A stretch of 64,000 nt of DNA from Boseongicola sp. H5 (GTDB lineage: Bacteria > Pseudomonadota > Alphaproteobacteria > Rhodobacterales > Rhodobacteraceae), in contig JACNMN010000006.1 of assembly GCA_020622165.1 (NCBI GenBank), forward strand, positions 186,001-250,000. Direction: 5' to 3'. Position 1 is the stretch's first letter, and every line of letters starts with the position of its first letter. Positions 38,158 to 46,884 of the stretch are shown here, in pieces. Below the pieces are notes generated by a model. It was not told where the DNA came from. It made no database searches and saw nothing but the letters and a program-made list of their open reading frames with translations. The translations under genes were made by a program, and so were the position numbers.

Positions 38158-39168
38158 ATGGATTTCCTGAACGCGCTGGTTACGCTTCTGAATTTCGTCA
38201 TCATCCCGGCCACGGCCTACGGGGCGCAGCTTGCGCTTGGCGCGTTGGGTGTGACGCTGATCTACGGCATCCTGCGGTTTTCCAATTTCGCCCATGGCGA
38301 CACCATGGCCTTTGGCGCGATGGTCACCATTCTGGTCACCTGGTTTCTGCAGGGGGCGGGCGTGTCTCTCGGGCCGTTGCCCACGGCGCTTCTGGCGCTT
38401 CCGGTGGGTATAGCCGCGACGGGGCTTCTGCTGATCGGGACGGACCGGGCGGTCTATCGCTTCTACAGGGCGCAAAAGGCCAAACCGGTGATCTATGTGA
38501 TCGCCTCTCTGGGTGTGATGTTCATCATGAACGGAATCGTGCGCTTCATCATCGGTGTCGACGATCAGCGCTTTGCCGACGGGGAGCGGTTCATCATCTC
38601 CGCCCGCACCTTCCGCGAGATGACCGGGCTGGAAGAAGGGCTCGCGTTCCGCACCAGTCAGGGCATCACCATCGTCGTGGCGATCATCGCGGTGGCGCTG
38701 CTGTTCTGGTTCCTGAATCGCACCCGCACCGGCAAGTCCATGCGCGCCTTTTCCGACAACGAGGATCTGGCCTTGCTGTCGGGCATCAACCCGGAGCGCG
38801 TGGTGCTGTATACATGGCTGATCGTTGCGGCGCTGGCGACCACGGCGGGCGTGCTTTACGGGCTCGACAAGAGTTTCAAGCCCTTCACCTATTTCCAGCT
38901 TCTGCTGCCGATCTTCGCCTCGGCCATCGTCGGGGGGCTCGGCAATCCGCTTGGCGCGATTCTGGGCGGGTTCGTCATCGCGTTTTCCGAGATCACGGTC
39001 ACCTATGCCTTCCGAAGGGTGGTGAGCTATCTGGCGCCGGAAAGCTGGCAGCCGGACGGACTGTTGCAGCTTCTGTCCACCGATTACAAATTCGCGGTCA
39101 GTTTCGCGATCCTGCTGATCGTGCTTCTGTTCCGTCCGACCGGCATCATGAAAGGCAAATCGATATGA
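38158..39168 (+). CDS. livH: Branched-chain amino acid-type ABC permease LivH
   Basis: 336-residue membrane subunit. LivH-type motifs are ALGALGVTLIYGILRFSNFA, the helix pair with HGDTMAFGAMVTILVTWFL, a second-half RTRTGKSMRAFSDNEDLALL, and ASAIVGGLGNPLGAILGGFV. ATG at 38158 begins MDFLNALVTLLNF. About nine helices. It overlaps livM by 4 bases. Confidence 0.92.
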   Translation: MDFLNALVTLLNFVIIPATAYGAQLALGALGVTLIYGILRFSNFAHGDTMAFGAMVTILVTWFLQGAGVSLGPLPTALLALPVGIAATGLLLIGTDRAVYRFYRAQKAKPVIYVIASLGVMFIMNGIVRFIIGVDDQRFADGERFIISARTFREMTGLEEGLAFRTSQGITIVVAIIAVALLFWFLNRTRTGKSMRAFSDNEDLALLSGINPERVVLYTWLIVAALATTAGVLYGLDKSFKPFTYFQLLLPIFASAIVGGLGNPLGAILGGFVIAFSEITVTYAFRRVVSYLAPESWQPDGLLQLLSTDYKFAVSFAILLIVLLFRPTGIMKGKSI

Positions 39169-40472
39169 AAACGATGCAGCCGAAACATGTGCTTTTGTTC
39201 GTTCTGGTGGGCGCGCTCTTCATCGGGACGGGGTTCGTTCAGTCCTGGAACACCGCGCTGACGATTTTCAACATGGGGCTGGTATCGGCCATCATGGCGC
39301 TCGGCGTGAACATGCAATGGGGCTATGCGGGTCTGTTCAATGTTGGTGTCATGGGGTTTGTGGCGCTTGGCGGCCTCGCCGCGGTTCTCGTATCCATGCC
39401 GCCGGTCGAAGGCGCATGGGCGGCCGGCGGGGTACAGGTGCTTCTGGGTCTGGTGCTGGGGGCGGCAACCATTGTCGGCGCCATTCTCGTCTGGGGCCGG
39501 ATGCGGCCGGGACGCATGCGCGGGATTGTCATCCTGATCATTCTGGTCGCGGGGTTCTTCATTTTCCGCGCGGTGTTCGATGCGGGCGTGGCCCGGGTTG
39601 AAAGCATCGATCCTGCGCTGACCGGGTATCTGGGCGGTCTGGGCCTGCCTGTCGTCCTGTCCTGGCCGGTCGGCGGGCTTCTTGCCGCCGGTGCGGCGTG
39701 GATCATCGGGAAAACGGCCCTTGGCCTCAGGTCCGACTATCTGGCCATCGCCACGCTCGGCATCGCCGAAATTGTCATCGCCGTTCTGAAGAACGAGGAC
39801 TGGCTGGCGCGTGGTGTGAAGAACGTCACCGGACTGCCGCGGCCCGTTCCGTTCGAAGTCGATCTGCAGGCCAATGAGCGCTTCGTCGAACTGGCGCAAG
39901 GCATCGGCGCCGATCCGGTCAGCGCCTCGACGATTGCGGTAAAGCTGGCATATGCCGGGTTGTTCATCGTGGTTCTGCTGGCCCTGATCTGGCTGAGCGA
40001 GAAGGCCCTGAACTCCCCATGGGGTCGGATGATGCGGGCGATCCGCGACAACGAGATTTCCGCCTCGGCCATGGGCAAGAACGTCAAGGCGCGGCATTTG
40101 CAGATCTTCATCCTCGGTTCGGCCGTCTGCGGGCTGGCCGGGGCGATGATGACCACGCTGGACGGCCAGCTTGTGCCCGGCACCTACCAGCCCCTGCGCT
40201 TCACCTTCCTGATCTGGGTCATGGTGATCGTCGGCGGCTCCGGCAACAACTGGGGCGCGGTTCTGGGCGGTTTCCTTGTCTGGTGGCTGTGGATTCAGGT
40301 GGAACCGATCGGCCTGATGCTGATGCAGGGCATCACCGCAGGCATGGCGGAGGACAGCGGCCTGCGTGATCACCTGCTCGATTCGGCGGCCCATATGCGG
40401 CTGCTGACCATGGGGCTGATCCTGTTGCTGGTCCTGCGCTTCAGCCCGCGCGGGCTGATCCCCGAACGCTGA
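39165..40472 (+). CDS. livM: Branched-chain amino acid-type ABC permease LivM
   Basis: 435-residue membrane subunit. LivM motifs NMQWGYAGLFNVGVMGFVAL near the N-terminus and RSDYLAIATLGIAEIVIAVL in the middle are separated by about 100 residues that include extra hydrophobic segments (IVILIILVAGFFIFRAVF) not found in short LivM proteins. The second half has RMMRAIRDNEISASAMGKN and IVGGSGNNWGAVLGGFLVWW. The ATG at 39165 overlaps the livH stop; a second ATG at 39174 is possible. Last gene of the operon; a hairpin lies about 90 bases downstream. Confidence 0.9.
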   Translation: MKTMQPKHVLLFVLVGALFIGTGFVQSWNTALTIFNMGLVSAIMALGVNMQWGYAGLFNVGVMGFVALGGLAAVLVSMPPVEGAWAAGGVQVLLGLVLGAATIVGAILVWGRMRPGRMRGIVILIILVAGFFIFRAVFDAGVARVESIDPALTGYLGGLGLPVVLSWPVGGLLAAGAAWIIGKTALGLRSDYLAIATLGIAEIVIAVLKNEDWLARGVKNVTGLPRPVPFEVDLQANERFVELAQGIGADPVSASTIAVKLAYAGLFIVVLLALIWLSEKALNSPWGRMMRAIRDNEISASAMGKNVKARHLQIFILGSAVCGLAGAMMTTLDGQLVPGTYQPLRFTFLIWVMVIVGGSGNNWGAVLGGFLVWWLWIQVEPIGLMLMQGITAGMAEDSGLRDHLLDSAAHMRLLTMGLILLLVLRFSPRGLIPER

Positions 40473-40558
40473 GCGATATGCACCGGCCGGCACCGATCCC
40501 GCATTGGCCCTTGGCCCCCGCGTGGAGCGTTCCTGACAATGATGATGGGATGAGGGAA

Positions 40559-40586
40559 CGGGCCGGGCCGCTGCGGCCCTTGCCCG
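40559..40586. other. Hairpin between convergent livM and crotonase genes
   Basis: Inner stem GGGCCG (40565-40570) / CGGCCC (40574-40579) with outer CGGGC/GCCCG pairs and a small bulge. No T-run on either strand. It lies in the 127-base convergent gap and may serve as a two-way transcript end. Confidence 0.4.
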
Positions 40587-40599
40587 GCGTGGCGGACGC

Positions 40600-41376
40600 T
40601 CAGCGCCCTTCGAAGCGGGCCGGCCGTTTTTCGAGAAAGGCCATGACACCCTCCTTGAAGTCACGGGTGCGGCCACAATCGCCCTGAAGTTTGCCTTCAA
40701 GCTTCAGTTGCTCGGCCATGGAATTGCCAAAGCTGGCCTGCAGGGCCTCTTTCACCTTGGCATAGGCGGCGGTGGGGCCTTTTGCCAGATGCGCGGCCCG
40801 GCCGCGCCAATGCTCGGAGAACTCCGCGTCCGGCACCGCTTCCCAGATCATGCCCCAATCCGCGGCCTGCTCGGCGGTGATCTTGTCGGCAAACAGCGCC
40901 GCCCCCATGGCGCGGGCCATCCCGATCTGGCGCGGCAGCACATAGGTGCCGCCCGCGTCGGGGATCAGGCCGATCCGGCTGAACGCCTGAATGAAGCTGG
41001 CGCTGTGGCAGGCAATGACCACATCCGCGGCGAGGGCCAGATTGGCCCCCGCGCCCGCGGCCGTTCCGTTCACGGCGGAAATCGTGGGAACCGGGCAATC
41101 GACGATCGCCATCAGCATCGGGATGTATTCGTCGCGCAGTGTCCGTTCGAGATTGATGTCGCCCACATTGGTGCGGTCGCCCAGATCCTGCCCGGAACAG
41201 AACGCCCGGCCCTCCCCCGTCAGCACGACAACCCGCGCCTCGCGCCCCGCATTTCCGACCGCATGCGTGATCTCGGCCCGCATCTGGGTGTTGAGCGCGT
41301 TCATCACATCGGGACGCCGCAGGGTGACGGTTGCGATATCATCGGCAATGTCGAGGGTGATGGTTTCGTAAATCAT
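40600..41376 (-). CDS. paaG: Enoyl-CoA hydratase/isomerase family protein, PaaG-like
   Basis: 258-residue crotonase. The oxyanion-hole segments GRAFCSGQDLGDRT and VNGTAAGAGANLALAADVVI are present, and the Asp-bearing segment FSRIGLIPDAGGTYVLPRQI (about 130-150) is the form seen in PaaG, which isomerises the ring epoxide of phenylacetyl-CoA. No other paa gene is nearby, so general hydratase or isomerase activity remains possible. The ATG at 41376 is chosen; the open frame to 41412 lacks a ribosome site. It lies 73 bases after ccmH on the same strand. Confidence 0.82.
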   Translation of the reverse strand: MIYETITLDIADDIATVTLRRPDVMNALNTQMRAEITHAVGNAGREARVVVLTGEGRAFCSGQDLGDRTNVGDINLERTLRDEYIPMLMAIVDCPVPTISAVNGTAAGAGANLALAADVVIACHSASFIQAFSRIGLIPDAGGTYVLPRQIGMARAMGAALFADKITAEQAADWGMIWEAVPDAEFSEHWRGRAAHLAKGPTAAYAKVKEALQASFGNSMAEQLKLEGKLQGDCGRTRDFKEGVMAFLEKRPARFEGR

Positions 41377-41449
41377 GGAGGTCTCCGCTGTCCCTGTTCC
41401 GGGGCGGACCATATCAAACCGATCAGTTCAGGAAAGCGGAAACGCCGCG

Positions 41450-41908
41450 TCAGTCCTTCATTATCTCCGCCAGCCGCGTGGCTTCCGCATCGCTGAGCGC
41501 GGCCTCGCCCGGCGCGGTGGCGTGATTGCGGCGGCGCACATAGCTTGCGGCAAGACCCAGACCGACCAGCAGGATCGCGGGGCCCGCAAGCCACAGGATC
41601 AGCGTGGAGCCGCGGGCGGGCGGGTTGAGCAGCACATATTCGCCGTAGCGATCCACCACGAACTCGATCACCTCTTCATCGGTGTCGCCTTCGACCAGTC
41701 GTTCGCGCACCAGAAGACGCAGATCGCGGGCCAGTTCGGCATTGCTTTCGTCGATGCTTTCATTGCGGCAGACGAGACAACGCAGCCCGGTCGAGATATC
41801 CCGGGCGCGTTCTTCGAGAACCGGATCGTCAAGGATCTCGTCGGGTTGCACCGCCAGGGCGGCACCCGGCAGGATCAGGGTAAGAGATAGGATCAGGGCA
41901 CGGATCAT
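41450..41908 (-). CDS. ccmH: Cytochrome c biogenesis protein CcmH
   Basis: 152-residue periplasmic thiol-redox protein that keeps apocytochrome c cysteines reduced for haem ligation. Signal peptide MIRALILSLTLILPGAALA, then the LRCLVCRNESIDESNAELA motif (Cys pair of the active site), FVVDRYGEYVLLNPPA, and one C-terminal transmembrane helix (LILWLAGPAILLVGLGLAAS). Length is right for the short CcmH form without a CcmI part. The ATG overlaps the ccmF stop by 4 bases. Confidence 0.93.
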   Translation of the reverse strand: MIRALILSLTLILPGAALAVQPDEILDDPVLEERARDISTGLRCLVCRNESIDESNAELARDLRLLVRERLVEGDTDEEVIEFVVDRYGEYVLLNPPARGSTLILWLAGPAILLVGLGLAASYVRRRNHATAPGEAALSDAEATRLAEIMKD

Positions 41909-43890
41909 TCTGCCGGCACCCCGCCCGAGGCCGAGGGAACCCGCGCCTTGGCCGCACCGGCCGCCACGCGATAGCGGCGGTCCGACAGCGACAGGAACCC
42001 GCCAAGCGCCATGATGATGGCACCGCCCCAGATCCAGTTCGCAAAGGGTTTGATATAGGTGCGGACCGCCCATCCGCCGTTATCCTGCGGATCGCCGATG
42101 ACCACATAGACATCGCGGGTGAAGCCGTTGTTGATCCCGGCCTCGGTGGTGGGCATGCCCGCGACCGGGTAGATCCGGCGCTCGGGGTAAAGCAGGTCGA
42201 GAACCCGGCCATGATCGGTGACGGAAATCGTGGCCATTGTCGAGAGATAATTCGGCCCCTCGACCCGGCGCACCTCCACCAGTTCGATTTCATAGGCGCC
42301 CACCTGATAGGGCTGCCCCTCCTGTGCGACGCGGATATCCTCGATCTGGTAAGTGGTCAGCGCCGCGATCCCGAAGAGCGTGACGCCGAAACCCGCATGG
42401 GCGACGGCCTTGCCCCAGTCGGCGCGCGGCAGACGGGTCAGCCGGCCAAGCCGGTTGCCGATCTCACCTCGCCCGGTGCGCGACCACAGATCGATCGCGG
42501 CTCCGGCAACAAGCCAGACGGACAGGCCGATCGCCAGCGGACCGATGGCCGATGAGCCGGTGAACATCGCATAGCTCAGAAGCGTCGCCGCAACAGCCAG
42601 CACGGCGGCGCCGACAAGCGGTTTCATCGCGCGACCGATCCGCCCCCGTTTCCAGGGCAGCATCGCACCGATCGGCAGGGCCACGGCCAGACCGATGACA
42701 AAGGGCGTGAAGGCCGCGTTGAAGAAGGGCGGGCCGACCGAAAGCGTACGGCCGAAGAACATGTCGGCGATCAGCGGCCAGATCGTCCCGATGAAAACGA
42801 CGAAACAGGAGACCGCAAGCAGCAGGTTGTTCACCACCAGCGCGCTTTCACGGGAGACGGTGGAGAAAACGCCCTTCGCCTCCATGATGCCCGCGCGGAA
42901 CGCGAAGAGCAGCAGGGCGCCGCCCATGAAGATCGTCAGGATCGCCAGAATATAGACCCCCCGCTCCGGATCGTTCGCGAAGGCATGGACCGAGGTCAGG
43001 ACGCCCGAGCGGACGATGAACGTGCCGATCAGGGAGAAGCCGAAGGCCAGGATCGCAAGCAGGATCGTCCAGCTTTTCAGCGCCTCGCGTTTTTCCACGA
43101 CGATGGCGGAGTGCAGGAGTGCCGCCGAGATCAGCCAGGGCATGAAGCTGGCATTTTCCACCGGGTCCCAGAACCAGAAGCCGCCCCAGCCAAGCTCGTA
43201 ATAGGCCCACCAGGAGCCAAGCCCGATGCCGATGGTCAGGAATACCCAGGCCGCCAGCGTCCAGGGACGGACCCACCGGCCCCATGCCGCATCGACCCGG
43301 CCCTCGATCAGCGCGGCAACGGCGAAGGAGAAGGCCATGGAGAGGCCCACATAGCCGAGATAGAGAAACGGCGGATGGAAGGCCAGACCGGGATCCTGCA
43401 ACAGCGGGTTCAGATCCTGGCCGTTGAAGGGCGGGATCTCCATCCGCAGGAACGGGTTGGAGGTGAAGAGGATGAAGGCGAAGAACGCGACCGCCACGGA
43501 GGATTGCACCGCCAGCACACGGGCGCGCAATGTCGGCGGCAGATTGCCCCCGAACCACGCGGCCATGGCGCCGAACAGGGTCAGGATCAGCACCCAAAGA
43601 AGCAACGAGCCTTCGTGGTTCCCCCAGACCCCGGTGATCTTGTAGATCATCGGTTTCAGCGTGTGGGAGTTGTTGACCACCAGGCTGAGCGAGAAATCCG
43701 ATGTGACGAAAGCATAGGTCAGCGCCCCGAAACTGACGGCGGTCAACGCGAATTGCGCCGTTGCCGCCGGAGAGGCCACGGCCATCCAGCCCGCCTGCCC
43801 GCGCGCGGCGCCGATCATCGGCACGATCATCTGAAAGATCGCGACCATGAAGGCCAGGATCAGGGCGAAATGTCCGAGTTCTACAATCAT
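41905..43890 (-). CDS. ccmF: Cytochrome c haem lyase subunit CcmF
   Basis: 661-residue polytopic membrane protein that attaches haem to apocytochromes c with CcmH and CcmI. The tryptophan-rich WWD segment is GWGGFWFWDPVENASFMPWL (about 235-254). Conserved His positions appear in KITGVWGNHEGSLLLWVL and DPGLAFHPPFLYLGYVG, and the long periplasmic loop near the C-terminus ends in FANWIWGGAIIMALGGFLS. ATG at 43890 follows GGTAGAGAC. The usual upstream ccmE gene is absent; the space to the next gene is 210 bases. Confidence 0.95.
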   Translation of the reverse strand: MIVELGHFALILAFMVAIFQMIVPMIGAARGQAGWMAVASPAATAQFALTAVSFGALTYAFVTSDFSLSLVVNNSHTLKPMIYKITGVWGNHEGSLLLWVLILTLFGAMAAWFGGNLPPTLRARVLAVQSSVAVAFFAFILFTSNPFLRMEIPPFNGQDLNPLLQDPGLAFHPPFLYLGYVGLSMAFSFAVAALIEGRVDAAWGRWVRPWTLAAWVFLTIGIGLGSWWAYYELGWGGFWFWDPVENASFMPWLISAALLHSAIVVEKREALKSWTILLAILAFGFSLIGTFIVRSGVLTSVHAFANDPERGVYILAILTIFMGGALLLFAFRAGIMEAKGVFSTVSRESALVVNNLLLAVSCFVVFIGTIWPLIADMFFGRTLSVGPPFFNAAFTPFVIGLAVALPIGAMLPWKRGRIGRAMKPLVGAAVLAVAATLLSYAMFTGSSAIGPLAIGLSVWLVAGAAIDLWSRTGRGEIGNRLGRLTRLPRADWGKAVAHAGFGVTLFGIAALTTYQIEDIRVAQEGQPYQVGAYEIELVEVRRVEGPNYLSTMATISVTDHGRVLDLLYPERRIYPVAGMPTTEAGINNGFTRDVYVVIGDPQDNGGWAVRTYIKPFANWIWGGAIIMALGGFLSLSDRRYRVAAGAAKARVPSASGGVPAE

Positions 43891-44100
43891 GTCTCTACCT
43901 TAGGCCTCCGCACGCCGTTGCGCCAATAGATAGTATGTTGAGATCACATAGGATTGTGCATTGATGTCGCGGGGGGCCGAGCCGCGCCACAGGCCACGCT
44001 CGCCCTCACCATGATTTGCTTGGCCGGATTGCGCCAACGCCCCACGGACCGGGGCGAACGGTCGCAGGGCGGCGGCGCCCAAGACACCCGCCCGCCCGGC
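43891..44100. other. Gap between the HerA-like gene and ccmF with a possible gene fragment
   Basis: A frame on the minus strand (44082 to 43900, TTG start) ends 9 bases before ccmF with the protein-like tail INAQSYVISTYYLLAQRRAEA. Its first half is Pro/Ala/Arg-rich and unconvincing, and codon use (AAT, TCA, ACA, CTA) differs from neighbours. It may be a short gene, the remnant of a lost one, or plain leader of ccmF. Confidence 0.3.
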
Positions 44101-45672
44101 CTACCGGCCGCGGAACAGCCCGCCCAGCACCCCGCGCACCAGCGCCTGGCCCGATCTCGTGCCAAGCTGGCGGGCAAAGCTCTTGGCGAAGGTGGTCGCG
44201 ATGCTGTCGCTTCGGCTGGACCGCCCGCGCGTGCCCGCGCCGGATTTGCCGGTGGATGTGGACCGGCTGACGCGGGTGCCGGAATAGCGGCGCCCGGCCT
44301 GAAACTCCCGCTCCGCGGTGCTCTCGGTCTCCCGCTCCAGAGCTTCGGCCCTTTCCGCCTCCGCCGCCGCCTCTTCCGCGCGCCGGGTCAGCATCTCGAA
44401 GGCGCTGTCGCGGTCGATGGCCGCTTCGTATTTTCCGGCCACAGGCGATGCGCCGACAAGAGCCGCCCTCGTGGCCACGGCGATCGGACCAAGCTGGGAC
44501 GAAGGAGGGCGGATCAGCGTCCGCTGCACCACGCCGGGCACGCCCTTGCGTTCCAGCATCGAGGTCACGGCCTCGCCCACACCCACCTCGCGGATCGCAT
44601 CCTCGGTGTCGAAATCCGGGTTCTCCCGGTAATTCTCCGCCGCCTGCCGCAACTCCCGCTGATCCTTGGCCGTGAAGGCGCGAAGCGCGTGCTGAACCCG
44701 GTTGCCGAGCTGGCCCAGAATATCCTCGGGCACATCGGCCGGGTTCTGGGTGACGAAATAGACGCCGACGCCCTTGGACCGGATCAGACGGGCCACCTGC
44801 TCCACCTTGTCGATCAGGGCCTTGGGCGCGTCCTCGAACAGCAGATGTGCCTCGTCAAAGAAGAAGACCAGCTTGGGTTTGTCCGGGTCGCCCACCTCGG
44901 GCAATGTCTCGAACAGCTCCGACAACAGCCACAGCAGGAAGGTCGCATAAAGCCGGGGCGCGCCCATCAGCCTGTCGGCGGCCAGAATGTTGATCCGGCC
45001 GAACCCCTCTTCGTCGTGCAGCATCATATCGGAAAGCTCCAGCGCCGGCTCCCCGAACAGGTGGCTGCCGCCCTGCCCTTCCAGCACCAGCAGACGCCGC
45101 TGGATCGCGCCGATCGACGCGGTGGAGACATTGCCGTAGCGCAGGCTCAGCGTCTCGCGGTTCTCGCCGACCCAGACCAGAAGCGCCTGAAGGTCCCTGA
45201 GATCCAGCAGCGGCAGCGATTGCTCGTCGGCCACGCGGAAGGCGATGTTCAGGATCCCTTCCTGCGCCTCGGACAGCTCCAGCAAGCGCGACAGGAGCAG
45301 CGGCCCCATTTCGGAAATCGTGGTGCGCACCGGATGGCCCGCCTCTCCGAACAGGTCCCAGAAGGTCACCGGAAAGGCGCGATAGGCATAATCGGCAAAA
45401 CCGATTGTCCCGGCCCGCGACATGAAAGCCTCATGCAGCTTGAAATCGGCCGTGCCGCTGGCGCCAAGTCCGGACAGGTCGCCCTTCACATCGGACAGGA
45501 ACACCGGCACACCCCGGGCCGAGAAGCTTTCCGCCAGAATTTGCAGGGTGACCGTCTTGCCCGTGCCCGTGGCACCCGCGATCAGCCCGTGGCGGTTTGC
45601 GTATTTCAAAAGCAGGGTCTGCGGCTCCGCATATGCGTTGCCGCCACCACCGATAAAGATACCATCACTCAT
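44101..45672 (-). CDS. HerA/YjgR-like ATPase (DUF853)
   Basis: About 523-residue cytoplasmic P-loop ATPase related to bipolar DNA translocases. N-terminus [20 protein letters not shown]. Walker [21 protein letters not shown] (about 32-51), the family block [13 protein letters not shown], Walker [19 protein letters not shown] (about 257-274), then [20 protein letters not shown]. The C-terminal 100 residues are a coiled-coil-like Glu/Arg/Ala stretch and a Ser/Thr/Arg-rich tail. No NurA-type nuclease is nearby, so a repair role is not implied. ATG at 45672; an upstream head to 45726 lacks a site. Confidence 0.9.
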   Translation of the reverse strand: MSDGIFIGGGGNAYAEPQTLLLKYANRHGLIAGATGTGKTVTLQILAESFSARGVPVFLSDVKGDLSGLGASGTADFKLHEAFMSRAGTIGFADYAYRAFPVTFWDLFGEAGHPVRTTISEMGPLLLSRLLELSEAQEGILNIAFRVADEQSLPLLDLRDLQALLVWVGENRETLSLRYGNVSTASIGAIQRRLLVLEGQGGSHLFGEPALELSDMMLHDEEGFGRINILAADRLMGAPRLYATFLLWLLSELFETLPEVGDPDKPKLVFFFDEAHLLFEDAPKALIDKVEQVARLIRSKGVGVYFVTQNPADVPEDILGQLGNRVQHALRAFTAKDQRELRQAAENYRENPDFDTEDAIREVGVGEAVTSMLERKGVPGVVQRTLIRPPSSQLGPIAVATRAALVGASPVAGKYEAAIDRDSAFEMLTRRAEEAAAEAERAEALERETESTAEREFQAGRRYSGTRVSRSTSTGKSGAGTRGRSSRSDSIATTFAKSFARQLGTRSGQALVRGVLGGLFRGR

Positions 45673-45729
45673 GCGTCTGAACCGTCCCAAAGAATTCCAG
45701 TCGCGATACCATACATTCTTAACCAATCG

Positions 45730-45829
45730 GTGCCAGTGTGATCCGCGACGTTGCCCTCACTCCCTTGGGTGGCGTCAACTTCCTCCCTGTCAACTGGCCG
45801 CGTCCCTCTTGCTTGGGACGCGGTTTTTT
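45730..45829 (+). ncRNA. Candidate small RNA B with CCTCCCTGT core
   Basis: Lies between the leftward HerA-like gene and the rightward IalB-family gene, so no flanking gene explains the strong terminator at 45798-45829. The 35 bases before the stem read GGCGTCAACTT, CCTCCCTGT, CAACTGGCCG, closely matching candidate A at 18.0 kb (GACGTTATC..., CCTCCCTGT, TGGACTTTGGCCG). The pyrimidine core could pair with ribosome-binding sites. The 5-prime end is approximate; a weak TACATTCT at about 45712 might be a -10 element. Confidence 0.5.
45798..45829 (+). terminator. Strong rho-independent terminator of candidate small RNA B
   Basis: Perfect 9-bp stem CCGCGTCCC (45798-45806) / GGGACGCGG (45815-45823), 8-base loop TCTTGCTT, then six T. 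Confidence 0.9.
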
Positions 45830-46119
45830 CCATGCCTGTTGCCTGTGGAAAAAGTGAACGCTTCCCTGTTGACCTGTGGGCTGTGCTGTCATAGCGTCTG
45901 CGCCACAACGTCGGCCAGTCCGACAGGGAGAGAAAAAACGCTGGAAAGGGCTCGTGTCTTCGGGCCCTTTTCGATTTTCCCGCCCCGACGTTCCAGCCCG
46001 GTCTGTGCGCGTCTTGCGCCGTTCCCCGCCAGCGGCGCATTTTGCCCCTGACACCGCCCGTTTCCCATGCTAGCCAGCGTCGCAATAGAGCAGAGCAGAC
46101 TGCAAAAGGATACGTGATC
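45830..46119. other. Leader region upstream of the IalB-family gene
   Basis: No gene seen. A third, weaker copy of the pyrimidine core (CTTCCCTGTTGACC, 45860-45873) is followed by hairpin GTCGG/CCGAC, a purine run AGGGAGAG and a looser stem AAAGGGC/GCCCTTT followed by TTTTCGATTTT (to about 45978). This may be a further small RNA or a structured leader. TTGACC at 45869 could also be a -35 element. Confidence 0.35.
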
Positions 46120-46791
46120 ATGAAACCCGCATTGCCCGTCATCCCCGCCATTCTGGCCCTTCTTCTGGCCGGCCCGGCGCTGGCCCAGGATACGACGCCC
46201 GAAGCGGCCGGGTCCGAGGCTCCCGAAGCGGCGGCGCAGGATCCGACGGTCGACCCCGAAACCGGCCTGTCGCTCGGAACGCCGGTGCAGGACCCCAACG
46301 GCATTGGCACCACATATGTCGCCGAAACCCATGGCGATTGGGAAATTCGCTGCATCCGCGTGGAAGAGGGCGAGTTCGAACCCTGCCAGATGTATCAACT
46401 TCTGTCCGACGCGGAAGGCAGCCCGGTGGCGGAGTTCAACCTGTTCGACGTGCCCGATCAGGGCGAGGTCGTGGCCGGCATCACCATCGTGACGCCGCTG
46501 GACACGCTGCTGATCCCGCAACTGCGTCTCAGTGTCGATGGCAGTCAGGCGCGACAGTATCCGTTCAGCTTCTGCCAGCCCATTGGCTGCTTCGTCCGGA
46601 TCGGGCTCGGAGAGGCGGATATCAACGCCTTTCGCGCGGGCGCCAATGCCACGATCAGCATCGTGCCCCTGCCGGCCCCCGATCAGGTTGTCGATCTGAC
46701 AGCGTCGCTGACCGGGTTCACCGCAGGCTATAACGCCCTGACCGAGCGGACAGCGGCCTTCATGGCCACGCAGGAGGGCGCGTCGGAATAG
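46120..46791 (+). CDS. Invasion-associated locus B (IalB) family protein
   Basis: 223-residue exported protein. Signal peptide MKPALPVIPAILALLLAGPALA, an Ala/Glu/Pro-rich linker of about 45 residues, then the IalB domain: HGDWEIRCIRVEEGEFEPCQ (two Cys), MYQLLSDAEGSPVAEFNLFD, and YPFSFCQPIGCFVRIGLGE (two further Cys). The four Cys suggest two disulphides. The family is widespread in alphaproteobacteria; its molecular role is not settled. ATG at 46120 is preceded by AAAAGGATACGTGATC. A perfect terminator follows. Confidence 0.87.
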   Translation: MKPALPVIPAILALLLAGPALAQDTTPEAAGSEAPEAAAQDPTVDPETGLSLGTPVQDPNGIGTTYVAETHGDWEIRCIRVEEGEFEPCQMYQLLSDAEGSPVAEFNLFDVPDQGEVVAGITIVTPLDTLLIPQLRLSVDGSQARQYPFSFCQPIGCFVRIGLGEADINAFRAGANATISIVPLPAPDQVVDLTASLTGFTAGYNALTERTAAFMATQEGASE

Positions 46792-46826
46792 ACATCCGCG
46801 CGCGACCTGCCTTCCGGTTCACAGGC

Positions 46827-46859
46827 AAACGCCCTGCCCGCTTCGGTCAGGGCGTTTTT
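46827..46859 (+). terminator. Rho-independent terminator after the IalB-family gene
   Basis: Perfect 10-bp stem AAACGCCCTG (46827-46836) / CAGGGCGTTT (46848-46857), 11-base loop, T-run to 46859. It lies 25 bases before the end of the convergent ketoacyl synthase gene. Confidence 0.9.
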
Positions 46860-46884
46860 CGTTTCGGCCATGTTTGGTTTCGGC

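Noticed and set aside
39084..40700. 538-codon minus-strand frame over livM
   Set aside because: Arg/Pro/Gln-rich antisense translation without motifs.
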